This document shows positions 1 through 12,206 of a DNA stretch of 64,000 nt, piece by piece. The DNA comes from Lonicera japonica. Lineage: Eukaryota > Streptophyta > Magnoliopsida > Dipsacales > Caprifoliaceae. The notes beneath the pieces were generated by a model. The model did not search any database, was not told the origin of the DNA, and worked only from the letters and a program-made list of their open reading frames with translations. The number at the start of each line of letters is the position of its first letter. The stretch's first letter is position 1. The stretch covers positions 8,692,394-8,756,393 of the forward strand of contig CM038470.1 in assembly GCA_021464415.1 (NCBI GenBank). Direction: 5' to 3'. The position numbers were made by a program, and so were the translations under genes.

Positions 1-256
1 CTTGGAAAATAATAAAATAAATGGAATCATGTTCACTTCAGGAGGGATACTTGGGTGGCCGAGTCTACTATTTATCCCTTTTTTCTTTCTTTTTCCCTCC
101 TGATAAAAAAATTTCGGACGGAGAACAATGCAATCCCCAATATCGGCTTAAAAGCCATGCTCGTGGAACAACATCAGCTGAAATTTTAAAGGAAACCAAT
201 CTCATTCTAAAATAGCTGGGGAGGATTAATAAATAAACAAAAGCAGAGGACCTGAC

Positions 257-788
257 CTGATAACATCTCTCTACGAATCTTAGCTTTGAAATTGTAAACG
301 TTCCTCGAATCTGATACAAGAGTAGGTTTTCTTCGCCTCTGTACCTTGAGAATTTGACGTGTACTTTTACCAGCTGCAGTCATTTCTCTTCTAATAACTT
401 CTTCATCCGTAAACCGACGGCAAGATGGGAGGTCAGTGATATCATTGGACGGCTTGTGATTGTGTTCTCCATGTTTAATGGTTAGTGACCATAATTCTTC
501 ATCTTTTTTACCAACAACTTCAAAAGGACAATTTGTAAGACGGGAAGTGGCTTTTCTTTGACGCATGTTTTCTCCAGTCTTGAGTCTCTTACGGTAGACA
601 CCACCCCGATCACACCAGATAGTCACATATCTATCTTTTGAAGAATCTTTAATTGATACCATGTACCCTTGTGTTAGGGCAAAATCGTGTACATGTTTGA
701 GAAGGTCTTCACGAGATTGAAAGATTCCTACTGGGGGTGGAAGCATCTTATTTTGTTCTGTTTGGTTGTTGGGTTCTTCAACTTCCAT
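257..788 (-). CDS. FAR1-like zinc-finger protein, first coding exon (partial gene)
   Basis: The start codon is at 788-786 and the exon is open for 177 codons. It closes on a donor of type TCAG|GTCAGG at 257/256, so the rest of the gene lies beyond the left edge. An acidic N-terminus is followed by a region with C59, C87, H109 and H111 (ending HNH), the C..C..HxH pattern of the WRKY-GCM1 fold found in FAR1/FRS proteins and MULE-type transposases. A basic stretch (QRRRKP, about 150-155) follows. Family knowledge suggests DNA binding and a nuclear, transposase-derived regulator. Whether a MULE transposase core follows cannot be seen. A 5'UTR intron is likely: acceptor CTAG at 809-808, donor at 1935-1934, and an upstream TATA-like box near 2158-2167. 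I rejected the longer in-frame start at 944 because it would translate this intron and its poly-T tract. Confidence 0.75.
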
Positions 789-807
789 GAGAATTCTTAA
801 ATGAAAC

Positions 808-1935
808 CTAGATAAAAGAAAAAAAAAAAAAATAACCACCTTCCATCGTAAAATTTCTGTGTTTGACAACAGATAATTTGCATAGACAAACATGATTAGG
901 AAATATACCAACAACAATACACTGAAGAACATCATTTTGCACATTGTTCCTACATGTCAACTGCAAAATTTGTGAGTTCTCACTTCCTCTACTTGCAATT
1001 GAACAAAAGCAAATAGCATCTGACCGGAATAAATTTCTGCATCAATTGTCATGAGAACATGGTTGCCTTAATCTTTTAATTAGAGGTGGAATTCAAACTT
1101 CATACCTTCATTGGTATTAGTCTGTGTAGGAAATCTAAAATGGAACTGAATTGTAGGTACTCTCACTAATCACAATTCTATTCATGATTCAATTTATTCA
1201 TAGCATAACAGCCCAACCAATATAAATCATGTAGCTTGTACAAAATAGACATGAATCATGGCAAATCTCTTTTTCATAAGTACTTACAGTTCAATTCTCT
1301 GTAGATACCTATCACATTCTTAAGTCATTTCATAAACCTGAAATAAACACGATTGCAATAACTTTCATCAGTGGAATTGGGAATCCCAGTGGATTTCAAT
1401 TTCATTTGATCAAGTATTTTCATAAACTTTTAATAATAAAATGACAGGTTTCAAACTCATGACCAAATCTCTTCACTGTTGCACCACATGGAAAAATGTA
1501 TAATCATGACGAACTGCTCTTTTTATACGGTACTTCAAAACATTTAATTGACAAATAATAGTTAAAATGTTTACAATAAATCAAAGATTATTATAGTATC
1601 TATATATATATATACATACTAGGTTGTAATCCGCTCGAAAGTCACTACTCATCTTTGAAAAAGTATCTTGCAATCTCAACCACACAATATGTTATACCTT
1701 TTCATATTTTTTGAATACAAAAACCATTGCCGATAGATACATTATGAATATTACTGCAGATAATTTTCTTCTTTTTTCTACCATAATTCTGAAATTTTAC
1801 AATCGAATTATAATCAAATCACCTGGGCGACTTTATTTTGAGATACGTTTGCAGAGACCAGAAGCTTGAAAAACAATTCATCCCCTAACAAAGATGTATA
1901 TCTATCAATATATATGGTACAAATAGAAGATATAC
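808..1935 (-). other. Probable 5'UTR intron of the FAR1-like gene
   Basis: Read on the minus strand, a pyrimidine tract ends in TATCTAG at about 808, 20 bases before the start codon. A good donor (ACG|GTATATC) lies at 1935-1934. The sequence between is AT-rich without coding potential. The leader exon would run from 1936 to roughly 2150. Inferred from splice-site form only. Confidence 0.45.
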
Positions 1936-2383
1936 CGTAGTGAGCAAACTGGAGCAGTTGTTGGGGAAGAGAAGAAAACCTAATAATTAACTGTGTGAAG
2001 TCAGCGTGGCTGGAGAGTTCACCTTCCTACGTTTTATAAATGGTGATGGTGGTTGAAGGGGGAATGAATGAATCATAGTAAGGAAGGAAGTTGAAGAGAC
2101 GAAAGAGAAAAAATTCAGAGGGAAAATTTTGGAGGAAGCGGAGAGGGTCCCACAAGTTTATAAATATACGGAAAATTTAAAAATAGGTCTTTATTTAAGA
2201 AAGATTTTCACATTAAAGTTAAAAAACAATTATTTTGTAAATGAAGAACTTATTTTTTATTTTATTAATAAGATGACATGTGTCTTTTTTTTAATGTAAA
2301 ATGACATCCTAACCCTTAAAACAAACTAAATAATACCAATATGCATTAAAAACAAAAGACAACACTGCAAATTCAATATTGCA

Positions 2384-2650
2384 GTGTTAAAGCTACATCA
2401 AACTTCATATTACAATCAATATTTTTGTGCAAAGTTTTACTGTAAAGTTCATATTGCAGTCTATATTTCTATACAAAGTTTTACTATTTTACTGCAAAGT
2501 TCATATTGCAGTCCATATTTTTTGTGCAAACTTCATATTGCAGTCCAAATTTATGTACAAAGTTTTTTGTTTTGGTGCAAAGTTCATATTGCGGTCCATA
2601 TTTCACTGCAACATTCATATTGCAGTCTATATTTATTTGTCAAATTTACA
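2384..2650 (+). repeat. Degenerate minisatellite, TTCATATTGCAGTCC units
   Basis: At least five imperfect copies of a 35-50 base unit, core TGCAAAGTTCATATTGCAGT followed by CCATATTT, occur near 2437, 2489, 2527, 2575 and 2607. Each core is bounded by TGCA on both sides. ORFs here are repeat translations, not genes. A second cluster of the unit is at 3224-3290. Confidence 0.75.
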
Positions 2651-3219
2651 AATACTTACACTGAACTTTTTTGATATTGTAGTGTTGATTGTGCACTCAA
2701 TGTATGTGAGTTTATCGAAAGGCTTGTGCAGAGATAAGAGATTCCAAAAGTTTTCGAGAAAGAAGATTTGATGTCCAAAAAACATACAAACTTTGTTTGG
2801 TTCATATTGACTAATGAATCGTATTGTTGGTCGCTCAAGGTCTATCTCGAAACAAATGCAACATTAGAGTTTTTGAAGGAAAACAAAGATATGTTCGCAC
2901 AGGAGAATGAACAACAACAGAAACATCATATTTTTTGTTTATAGAACTTTAGACCTTTGTTACATATTAGTCTGAACCTCAATGTATACTTTTGCACAAA
3001 TGAAATTATAAATAATATGCAGTCATGGTGAATATGATGCCAAAAATACTTTGTTGCAGATTTTGAATGAATAATAGTATTGCATTTTATTGAATCCTTT
3101 TTTCATGTTCATGTGTGTTGCCATTGAGTTTTTGTATTTGCAATTGTTTTATGCAAATTCAAATTTGCACTGCTATGAAAAATACAGATTATGCAAAAGA
3201 AAGTTTGCACTATTCTTTT

Positions 3220-3300
3220 TTTGATGCAAAGTACATATTGCAGTCCATATTTTTTGTGCAAAGTTCATATTGCAATTCATATTTCTATACAAAGCTTTCT
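3220..3300 (+). repeat. Second cluster of the TTCATATTGCAGTCC unit
   Basis: Two further copies of the unit seen at 2384-2650 lie here in the same orientation, about 600 bases away, separated by unrelated AT-rich sequence. Spacing and decay suggest an old array later broken up, or one mobile element carrying both clusters. Confidence 0.6.
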
Positions 3301-3810
3301 CGTATGATTGGAATTTGATAAAAATAAGGAGGGGTAATTTAGGTAATTGATAACATGTTTTTATTAATTAAATGATATTTAAATTTATTCAAATACCTCA
3401 ATTTAAAATATAAAATAAAATAGGCCTCTTACAATAGTCAACAATTTAAAATAGACTCTTCATTCAAAAAAATATTATTCATTAGATTTTTGGTAAAAAT
3501 CAATGTGTTATAAAACTTTATACCTAATTTCTAGATAAATATACTAGTTCTAGTTTCAAATTCATGCAGTTTATGAGCATTTGGACATATTTGTTTTATA
3601 AATTTAAAAAGACAACTTTTAAAAATATAAAATATCGATTAAATGCCTTTATTTTTAAAATTATAAATGTGTATTTAGTTTTAAATAGTTACTAAAAAAA
3701 AGAAGCTAAAATCTAAATATATGCATCTTTCATTACTCGATCACATTGATATATAATTTAAATTCATTGACATTAATGATTATTAAGGGTATGCATATGC
3801 TATATGGCCA

Positions 3811-5368
3811 TGTGAGAATCCGCAAATGCGACCCCCGGGTCTCATCCCCGTTGTTTGGGTGTCTGAAACTTCGAAACGGATTCCGTTGTTCTTTTTGCTG
3901 GAGTATCTTGGTTGATGGTTCACATCAGGTGTTCCTATGTTCTATTTCTAGATGTAAGAGGGTTCGTTCAGAGTTGCCAGTATGTTTTACGAGAAAACGG
4001 ACAAAAGAGGTCGTGTAAGAGGAAAGGCTACAGTTTAAGCCTTTATTTACACGTTTGTCTACGAAACCAGGATTCTATAGGGTTCGAAAACTATATTACG
4101 GTTTGGGAAGGTGTTAAGCACCCATTCTGCCATTTCGGTCTCTAGTGGTCTTATATGTTTATTCTATGTTGAAAAACTTGGATGCTTTTACTGACAGTCT
4201 ACTACTTTCTAAGTGAAAATCCTAATTTTGGGAAAACGGGGGAAGGGATAAAAACATCTGTGTTCCGAGATCCAATGTTTAGTTTTAGGAAAGATAAATA
4301 TAAGTGACAAGAGTTGTTTTACTTTAGAGGGAGTTTTACCGTGTTATTTCTCAGATAACGACGATTTTTCTCGGGTTTGGATTTATTTAGGAAAAAGTGT
4401 TGGATCTTGTATCAGAACTAATTCAATATAAAATTGGAACTCTTGAGGGGAGTTCTACTAGACATATCACAATCTATGAAACAGATAGGATATACCGGGT
4501 TTTTAATTCCTAAGTAAGTTTTACCGGTCCGGGTTTTGAAAATAGAATTTTATCCAGATGATAATATACTTACTCTTCTGGTTTTGAAAATAGTTTTATC
4601 AGGGTCTTTTGTTTCGAAAACGGTAGACTATTTGTAACTTGACAATAAGTTTGTTCAAATAAAATGTGGAGAAAACAACAGAAATAAAACAAGTACACAG
4701 ATATTTAATGTCAAATACTAGAAGAGACTTTCTTTACCTTCCCGATGAGAATAATAATAAGAAAGGAAATATAATACGGCGGAGAAATTTCCGGCAATAA
4801 TAATCTTTTCCTTCTTCAGATATTTCCGAGAATTCGATTTCAGAGACGGGACACGTCGAGTGTCGTGAATAGATTCGATAATTATTCAGAAATAAGACGA
4901 GAATCGAGAATGCTTGATGAAAGACTAAAAAATTAGATATAAGCCAATAATTCTTCAATCCCAAGTTGTTGTCCCAAACCCTTGGGGGTGTTGGCCTATT
5001 TATAGTGCTCAGGAAAGATTGTCGCGCGACACTTCTCCAAAAGGGGCATATGTCGCGCGACAATATGTTCAATGTCGCGCGACAAACGGCTGAAGTGATG
5101 TCTCTGACAGACTGATGTGTCAGAGAGTGGATGGTCGGGTGCAAAGGGGCTTGTCGCGCGACACAGAGGTGATTGTCGCGCGACATACCAGTGATTGTAG
5201 CGCGACACACTGATATGTCGTGCGACAATCCCACTTAAAAATAGGTTTGTTGGCTAACAAACCCTTTTGAGGTAGTTTCTGGTGCTCGGGTGGGTCCCGG
5301 ACTCCAAAAACAGTAGTTCTCGTATGTCGTTAGGGTTCTTGCGGGGGTCACGGATTGGAGTGTCTACA
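3811..5368 (-). mobile_element. Solo LTR, Ty3/gypsy-type, 1558 bp
   Basis: On the minus strand the element begins TGTAGACACTCC and ends GATTCTCACA, so it has TG...CA ends. The flanks are ggcca (3806-3810) and tgcca (5369-5373), a target duplication with one mismatch. Reading the minus strand, a TATA box (TATAAATAGG, about 5004-4995) separates a U3 rich in palindromes from R-U5. No gag, pol, PBS or second LTR lies nearby, so it is a solo LTR left by unequal recombination. The TGTAGACAC start is common among gypsy-type plant elements; the lineage is inference. The long minus-strand ORF at 4734-5234 is non-coding LTR sequence. Confidence 0.8.
5031..5226. repeat. Seven copies of the palindrome GTCGCGCGAC in the LTR U3
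   Basis: Perfect copies at 5031, 5052, 5074, 5153 and 5175; one-mismatch copies at 5197 (GTAGCGCGAC) and 5217 (GTCGTGCGAC). They are spaced about 20-22 bases apart within two sub-clusters and lie just upstream of the LTR's own TATA box. The CG-rich motif is strikingly unlike the AT-rich surroundings. Confidence 0.9.
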
Positions 5369-5373
5369 TGCCA

Positions 5374-7440
5374 TAATTCACTATTTATTATATGAGTTCT
5401 ATAATTCATTATTTTGCTTAACTTAACCTTGATGTATAAAATTATGAAAATACATCAATTCCAACTTCCATAAACAAATATCTAAATGTGCCGATGTTGC
5501 TAAAATTTCTTGTTTTAAAGAAATTTAGCCATTTATTAATGCAATTTGTTGTTATGTATAGAATACGTGTTTTGCAATATAAAAACTTAAAATAATTTTA
5601 TAAATCGACTGGTCCTATAAACTGGTCCAATTATAAAATAATTACGATTAGAGTAATTCATAATTTTATATCCAAATCACTTGATAAATTTAACTTTTGT
5701 ATTTCTTGTCCTTTTCCAAAATTTAAAAAAAAAATGTATAACCTGACATTATTTTTTTAAAAAAAAGGAATTGTTATTTACCCACAATCAAGTCGGTCAA
5801 AATTCTATAAGTTCTAAAAATTCGATTAATGTGAAAAAAAATGTGACTTTATTAGAGATTGACATGTGAGAATAAGCAAAAAATCTCCTTATAAAATTGT
5901 TTTTGCACATTGAGCATCTTAATCTCTAAATAATAATTTATGGTAAAATGAAAAAGAAATATTGACATAAGACATAATAACTTAATTTAACGCCAGATGT
6001 ATCCTCAATTTGCTAAATTTAATAGTGTAAAATAAAACAATTTACAATACCTTTTTTATTAATGTTGTTTACTTACCTGCCCAATTTCTTTTTTCTCCAA
6101 TATAAAAGTTGATTACCTTGATTAACATTATTTTCTAAATACATCATTATTTATAAAAGCCATGTATGTATAGGGTGAGATGAATGAGTATAGATACAAA
6201 TTAAATAATTATAGTATTTAAAAAGATAAACTTTTTAGTCTTTAAATATGTGAGAAAAACAACGTTTTTATTTACCATTAAAAGGTATGCTTAGGAAAAC
6301 TGGAAAAAAAGAATATAATGACAAGAGAATGGTGAGAGAATTAAACGGATAGAGAGAAGATGGTAATATAATTGCCTTTATAAATTATGCAAAAAATAAA
6401 TAAATTGAGACATAAATGTAGTAAAATTGCTTTAATTAGTATAAATGATATCATTAATGGATGTACTTCAACCATTTTACTATTATAAGTAAGTATATAT
6501 ATAGAAGATAGATAGATTAATTAATATAAATAATATTATAAATGTAGGTACTTTACATATATATAGATTTATTTTTATTTTTTGAGCAATTGCATCTAGA
6601 AGGATTTGAACATAGGATCTCTCACTAATCGTCTCTCACAAGGACTTAGTAAACCATTAGGTCAACTCCATAAGGTTTTATAGATAAATAGATTAATTAA
6701 TATTAAAATATATCATTAATAGAGGTACCTCTTCCATTTTACTATTATACTACAAGTTTTTTCAAATCACACGTTTTTAGGTACTCTTTTTTTCCAAGGA
6801 AAAGAGTTGTTTGGTTATTGCCAAGGAGTTTTTCGGATATTGGGTTTATCATCTTTCTCATATGCGGATTTCATTTTTTTTTTTAGAAATATTAGAACAT
6901 AAACTATTGTATAAAATCTTGCAATATGAAATAGTATTTATTTATTTTTTTGAGAAAATGGGTTCTAGAAATTCACTCCGTAATATTTTATAACTTTCAA
7001 GACGAACTCATGTTTAATAAAGGAAAATAGTACTAATTTCATAATTTGGTTTTAAGATTTTTTCATAATATTAATTTATTTTAAGAAAAATGATAAACGT
7101 TGATGTATAAATATACCCCTAATTAAAAAGTTGATGTGATCATACCATTAATATTTTTCATTCTATCATCGTCGTTCTCATCTTTTCTTTTTTTCTTCTT
7201 TAATTTGTCACTTATTCTCTCTTTACTTCTTCAATTCCATCGACCATTGTCGCCGCCATAACTCCACTGTCCCCACTACAGCCCCACCGTCCCCCCCATC
7301 ACCACTACCCGGTTAAATATATACATGTTCATTTCTATAATATTGTGAATATAATTAGATAAATTTTACATTTTTATGTTTAGATCTAGACATACATTTT
7401 TTTATATGTGTACCATTTGTGTACATATGTTTAATATATA
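5374..7440. other. Gene-free AT-rich stretch
   Basis: No ORF with recognisable content. A unit of about 70 bases around AGATAGATTAATTAATAT occurs twice (about 6440-6550 and 6670-6745) around a short unique segment, probably a decayed small element. A CA/TG-type microsatellite follows at about 7440-7560. Confidence 0.6.
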
Positions 7441-7599
7441 CATACATATATATATATATAGATATGTGTGTGGGGTTTGTTAATGAATAAACTAAATATA
7501 TGTGTATTTATGTCGATGAATAAACATACATATATATATGTGTGTGTGTGTGTGTGCTTAATATATACATATATGCTTTGTTTTTATTGCGTTAAAATT

Positions 7600-8220
7600 G
7601 TTTGAACAATGCTTTTAATTTGTTGATGGACAATTGGTGCTAAATTTGTTTTAACACCTTTAAATTCCGTCATTCTTTATTTTCTATAAGTACTAAATCT
7701 ATTTTAATATCATGTAAATTGTTACTATATTCTATAGAATTTGTGCTAAATCTGTTTTAGAACCTTCAGTTTCGTTATATGTGTTTATCTGTGGTGTAAA
7801 AATCATTTTAGCACCATTCTAGTGTTGGACTATTGGTGTTAAAACTGTTTTAGTATTATGTAATTAGTTACTTTTAACAAAAATATTCCTAAATATGTTT
7901 TAGTACCATGTAAATAGTTATTATATTCTAGAGAATTGGTGTTAAATATGTTTTAACACTTTGATGTGTAGCATTGGATAGGTGCTAAATATGTTTTAGC
8001 ACATTTATGAGTAATATTGAATGGGTGTTAAATATGTTTTAACAATTTCAGTTTAGTTATATGTGTTCACATGTGGTGCTAAAATCTTTTTAGCACCATT
8101 CTAATGTTGGATAATTGGTGCTAAAATTGTTGTAATTAGTTACTTTAGACAAAAATTATGCTAAATCTGTTTTAGTATCACATAAATAGTTAATATATTC
8201 TAGAGAATTGGTGCCGATAA
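7600..8220. repeat. Degenerate repeat of TGCTAAA...TTTAGCA dyads
   Basis: About ten imperfect copies of a short inverted repeat (GGTGCTAAA, 6-8 bases, TTTTAGCACC) lie here. A higher-order period of about 280 bases is visible: the block from 7770 (TTCAGTTTCGTTATATGTG) reappears at about 8048 (TTCAGTTTAGTTATATGTG), followed by the same series of motifs. No coding potential. Confidence 0.75.
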
Positions 8221-8785
8221 TCGACTCTTTTGGATTTTGAATTGTTTTGATCGGGATTTGTGTTAACTTTTTTTTGGAGACGTGAGATGTTATATTTAGG
8301 GTTATTGTGTTATTAGTTAAATAAGGAAGGGGTATTAGTGTCTTTTTTCTTTAGTATCCTTAATTTACTATGCTAATTTATTATGAGCATTTACAATTAT
8401 ATTATTATTAGAATGGGTCATTATGCCCAATTACCTCTAATTTTTTTTAAAAAAAGATATTTTCTTCTTGCTACTTTGCATCTAAGATCGATGAAAACAC
8501 CAAAAAAAATATGGACGTTTCACGAGATGGATGAAGTATCAGAACAATAATTTTTCAATACTCATCAAACAAGAATTTATAAGTTCTACATAAAATTAAT
8601 ACACATAACACCCCAACAGACATTTAAAATTAAATCGACAAAAGTAGAACTCAACTGAAACTTTATAATTTTAGGTAATTACTATCGACATGCCTAAAAT
8701 AACTCTCTAACACTTCTCATCAATTAAATAACATTCTTTTTATTAACCACCTCTCTTATTTATTTTGCTATAGTAATTAACATTA

Positions 8786-10040
8786 GAGCATCTCCAACGA
8801 TCTCTATTTTAGAGAGCATTTTCTCTAAAATAGAGAACATTTTTTGAAATGAAGAGTATTATTTAAAGAGCGGCTCCAATAATACTCTCCATTTACATTT
8901 CTATGAGAATACACACTACAAGAATTTAACATTTTTATGACTTTTTATAAAAGTCATAAAAGTTCAATTGTGACTGTTTTTTAAGTGATAAAAAAATGTC
9001 ATAAGTTTAAGAGTCATAAAAAAATATATTTATTTAAATAAGCAGCTGCATGGTCTCGATCCCTACACCTCCCAGCATCACAAGCATCTAATAACTTTAC
9101 ATTCAACCATTTGCCACTATGACAGAAGCATTCTTTCTTTATAAGAAGTAAAACGACATATTTTATAGTATCAACGAGGTGCTTTTTGCACAAACAATAC
9201 TCCCTTGCATAAAGATTTTGCTAAAACTAACATTAAGTTAAATCGAAAAAAAAGTCATAAAAGGCTAAAATTATTATAGCTACATTTGTTTGCCTTCTCG
9301 AAAATGATTCTAAGTTTAGTTTTTTCTCTAGGTTTTCTAAAGCCGCTTTGTTTTTTATTTAAAATTAATTATTTTCATGACCCATTTTTTCTTAAATATG
9401 AGATAATGACCAAAGTCCAATTGTTTCATGAATACAAATGGATTGACTTTCTTTTCAAAAAAGATTGAAAATAAGTAATAAAACAAGCTAATTTCGTCTT
9501 TTATTAACTTCTTTGTCAAAAGTGATATTAAGTTAATTCTAAATATTTATGTACCACCCGTTATGACATTTTCCTTAAATCAAACATAAAGTTTTAAAAA
9601 ACAAATATAATTGTGAGTCCGGAAGTGTCATGAAAATAAATAATAGTATTTTTTTAAAAGATAGTTATTATTTCAACTTTTTGTGACTTTTTCATAATTG
9701 ACATAAAGGGGGGAAAAACAAGATGGTTTATAGAAAGGGTCATGAAAAGTAAATAAAGGTGACTATTTTTTCAAAAAAGGTCATAAAATCAAATTATGTC
9801 ACATTTTATAACTTTTTTGTTAAAACTGACATAAAGTTAATGTAAAAAACAGTCATAAAAAAGTAAAATTCTTGTAGTGAAATGTTGTAATTAAATTAGG
9901 TGTAACAAATAAAAGAAAAAAATGGTGATTTTTTTAATGTAAAAGTATAAAATAGAGAGTTAAGGAGACTTTTTAAATTTAGAGAGTCAAAGTAAGCTCT
10001 CTACTCAAAATCTCTATTTTAACTATGTTGTTAGACTCTC
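8786..10040. mobile_element. MITE of the GAGCATCTCCAAC type, split by a CACTA element
   Basis: It starts GAGCATCTCCAACGA and ends in a related inverted sequence (GTTAGACTCTC). Near the left end is a near-perfect hairpin of the form TCTCTATTTTAGAGA / TCTCTAAAATAGAGA. Without the inserted element at 8914-9879 it is about 290 bp. This terminus is common on plant MITEs. The target duplication is not clear, so the superfamily (PIF/Harbinger or hAT) is open. Confidence 0.55.
8914..9879. mobile_element. Non-autonomous CACTA element, 966 bp
   Basis: Terminal inverted repeats are CACTACAAGAATTT at the left and its complement (ending CTTGTAGTG) at the right. Both ends carry multiple copies of the subterminal motif GTCATAAAA/TTTTATGAC, typical of En/Spm (CACTA) elements. 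The flanking triplets are aca and aaa, an imperfect 3 bp target duplication. No transposase ORF. Confidence 0.8.
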
Positions 10041-11174
10041 ATTTGTTAATTTAGACTAGTTATTATAAAGAAAATTAGTACAATATAAAGTTTCTTGGAA
10101 ATGCTAAATAATCTTAATTAATACACATAGTCATTAGCATGAAAACACCAACACCTGCGGGCCCACTCTAAAATCCATTCATATAGATGAACCAAAGTGT
10201 TCGTAATTGACTTTCTTTTAGAAACAAAGTGGATTCGATAATTGTTCTTTTCATTTTCTTTATTTTTAATATTTTTTTTCTAAACTAAGAATCCATATTT
10301 TTTATGTACTAAGACTTAACTGAGTTAGGAAAACACGGTTTCCACTAAAAATATTTTTTAATACAATTTCAAGCCCAAAATGCTGTTCATGAGTTGATCA
10401 CAAATTTTAAAATCCGACGGCCACAAATGTTGTAAAGATATCATAGATTATTTTATTCTCTGTGGTAAGGAACCTACGCTCTCTTTCACCTATAAAAGAT
10501 TACAATGAATAAACATATTAAAATTTAAAATATTTTTATTTATTCCAATCAATTTTTTTTATATGCGACAAAGTGTGTTTAATTATATCAGCTTTCGCAC
10601 TAATTCTCGTGTGTGGTAAACTACATTGCTGGCCAACATATATTTAATTCATTTGTCTTAAATTAAGATGTTTATTTTGATAATTTATATTTTATAAATA
10701 CGCTAAATTTAATATAATCAATTTAATTTATTATTTAGTATTTTTATATTTCATTCAATTCTCTATACCATAGGTCACTTATTTTATAAATAATACTTTT
10801 TAAAATAGTGATATCTATTTCAAAATTATCCATCTAGGCACAGAGAAGTAAGGGAAATGTTCGCAAAATGCTCATTTTGGGAAAAAATAATAAAGAAAAA
10901 GGTATTACATGCACACTCACACATAGAAAGAGTGTTTGTATATCTTCTTCCACCGATCTTCTCTTATGTGGAAAAACAAATCCGCTTTCTCCATTCTTTC
11001 TTGAATAGTACTAGACTTACTAAGTAAATCAATCAGAGATTCCTACCTATGTGAATTACTAATGAGATATCTTGTTATTTTAACTACAAATTAAAAAAAT
11101 TATAAAATTAATTTCCTTTTTACCTGTAATTAATTCTTTTTGCAATATTGTCACATTGGGCAGGGCATATTTTA
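10041..11174. other. Gene-free AT-rich stretch
   Basis: No ORF, RNA gene or clear element end is visible. Ordinary AT-rich intergenic DNA. Confidence 0.6.
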
Positions 11175-11826
11175 GGCCTCGTTTGGTTTATGAATTTGAG
11201 GACTCAGGAAATGAAAGTCATTATTTCCTTTTGTTTGGTAAGCACAAATTCCGGAAATACTTTCTTGACAAAGGGAAAATTAGGGGGGAAATCATTCCAC
11301 TCAGACCTCATGGAATTGATTTTTTCTTCTGATTTTCCAACATGTATTACAAAAGTTTTGAATAACAATATCCCTACCTAAATATGTTATTGCCAAATTT
11401 ACCCATTGAATCTCTTTGTACTTAGGATGAGTTCAGCAAATTCTACTCGTAAAAGAAAACAATCAAAATAACCATCACACAACCAGACCCCTTGGTAGTG
11501 TTGAAAATCCATTCCAAGTCGCTTTGGATCTTCACATGCCTGAAAATCCATGCCTTCCCTCTCTTGTATAAAAAAATGGTGTACTTTTGAATTTTTATAA
11601 TGTTATTTTTATTTTAAAATACAAGGGTATTATTGAAATATTGATTTATTTTTACATTTCTTTCATGTACTAACCAAACACCAGAAGGGAAATCAAATGA
11701 TATTTCTTGAATACTTTTCATACTTTACTAAACAGAGGAAAGAAACCTGGCAGGAGCTTTAATTAATTTCCCACCCCCATGGAAAATACAATGGAATTGA
11801 TTTTCCTTCCGTGAACTAAATGAGGC
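11175..11826. mobile_element. MITE with GGCCTCGTTTGGTT-type ends
   Basis: The left end reads GGCCTCGTTTGGTT and the complement of the right end reads GCCTCATTTAGTTC. The element is about 650 bp with internal inverted similarity (GGAATTGATTTT near both ends). Flanks ttta and atta would suit the 3 bp TWA target of PIF/Harbinger. No transposase. Confidence 0.55.
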
Positions 11827-12206
11827 ATTAGTGTGTTGATAAAGAACGACGAGACTTAATATGCGTGAATTAACATAAATTCATACATACACAGATTCAT
11901 CACTTCAATGTCGGTGGGTGAGATTTCCCGCATTCGGGATTCTTGGGTAAGAGTTTTGTTGACCTTGTAGGTTTTAATCTTATTTTGATAATAACAATAA
12001 CTTAATCATGTGTAATTTAATATGTTTCTTGAATTAAGTTTATAGTTCATTTACTTGAAAATTCAAGAAAAGCATGATTTGTACAAAAAAAAGATGCCAC
12101 TTGACAAGGATTATTCAATCCATATCCGATCAAGTCAACATAGCATTGGACAAGACAAAGAAGATCAATATCATCACAATGTAATTCATGAAGATCAAGA
12201 TTAAAT

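Noticed and set aside
789..944. N-terminal extension of the FAR1-like protein
   Set aside because: It reads through a splice acceptor and poly-T tract; hydrophobic residues come from intron sequence.
2427..2771. 114-codon ORF rich in KFILQS repeats
   Set aside because: It only translates the minisatellite units.
5031..5226. CRISPR-like array
   Set aside because: The 10-base palindromes have irregular spacing and lie in a plant LTR; no cas genes.
4734..5234. 166-codon minus-strand ORF with repeated SRD/ARQ words
   Set aside because: It is created by the GTCGCGCGAC repeats inside a solo LTR; no protein domain.
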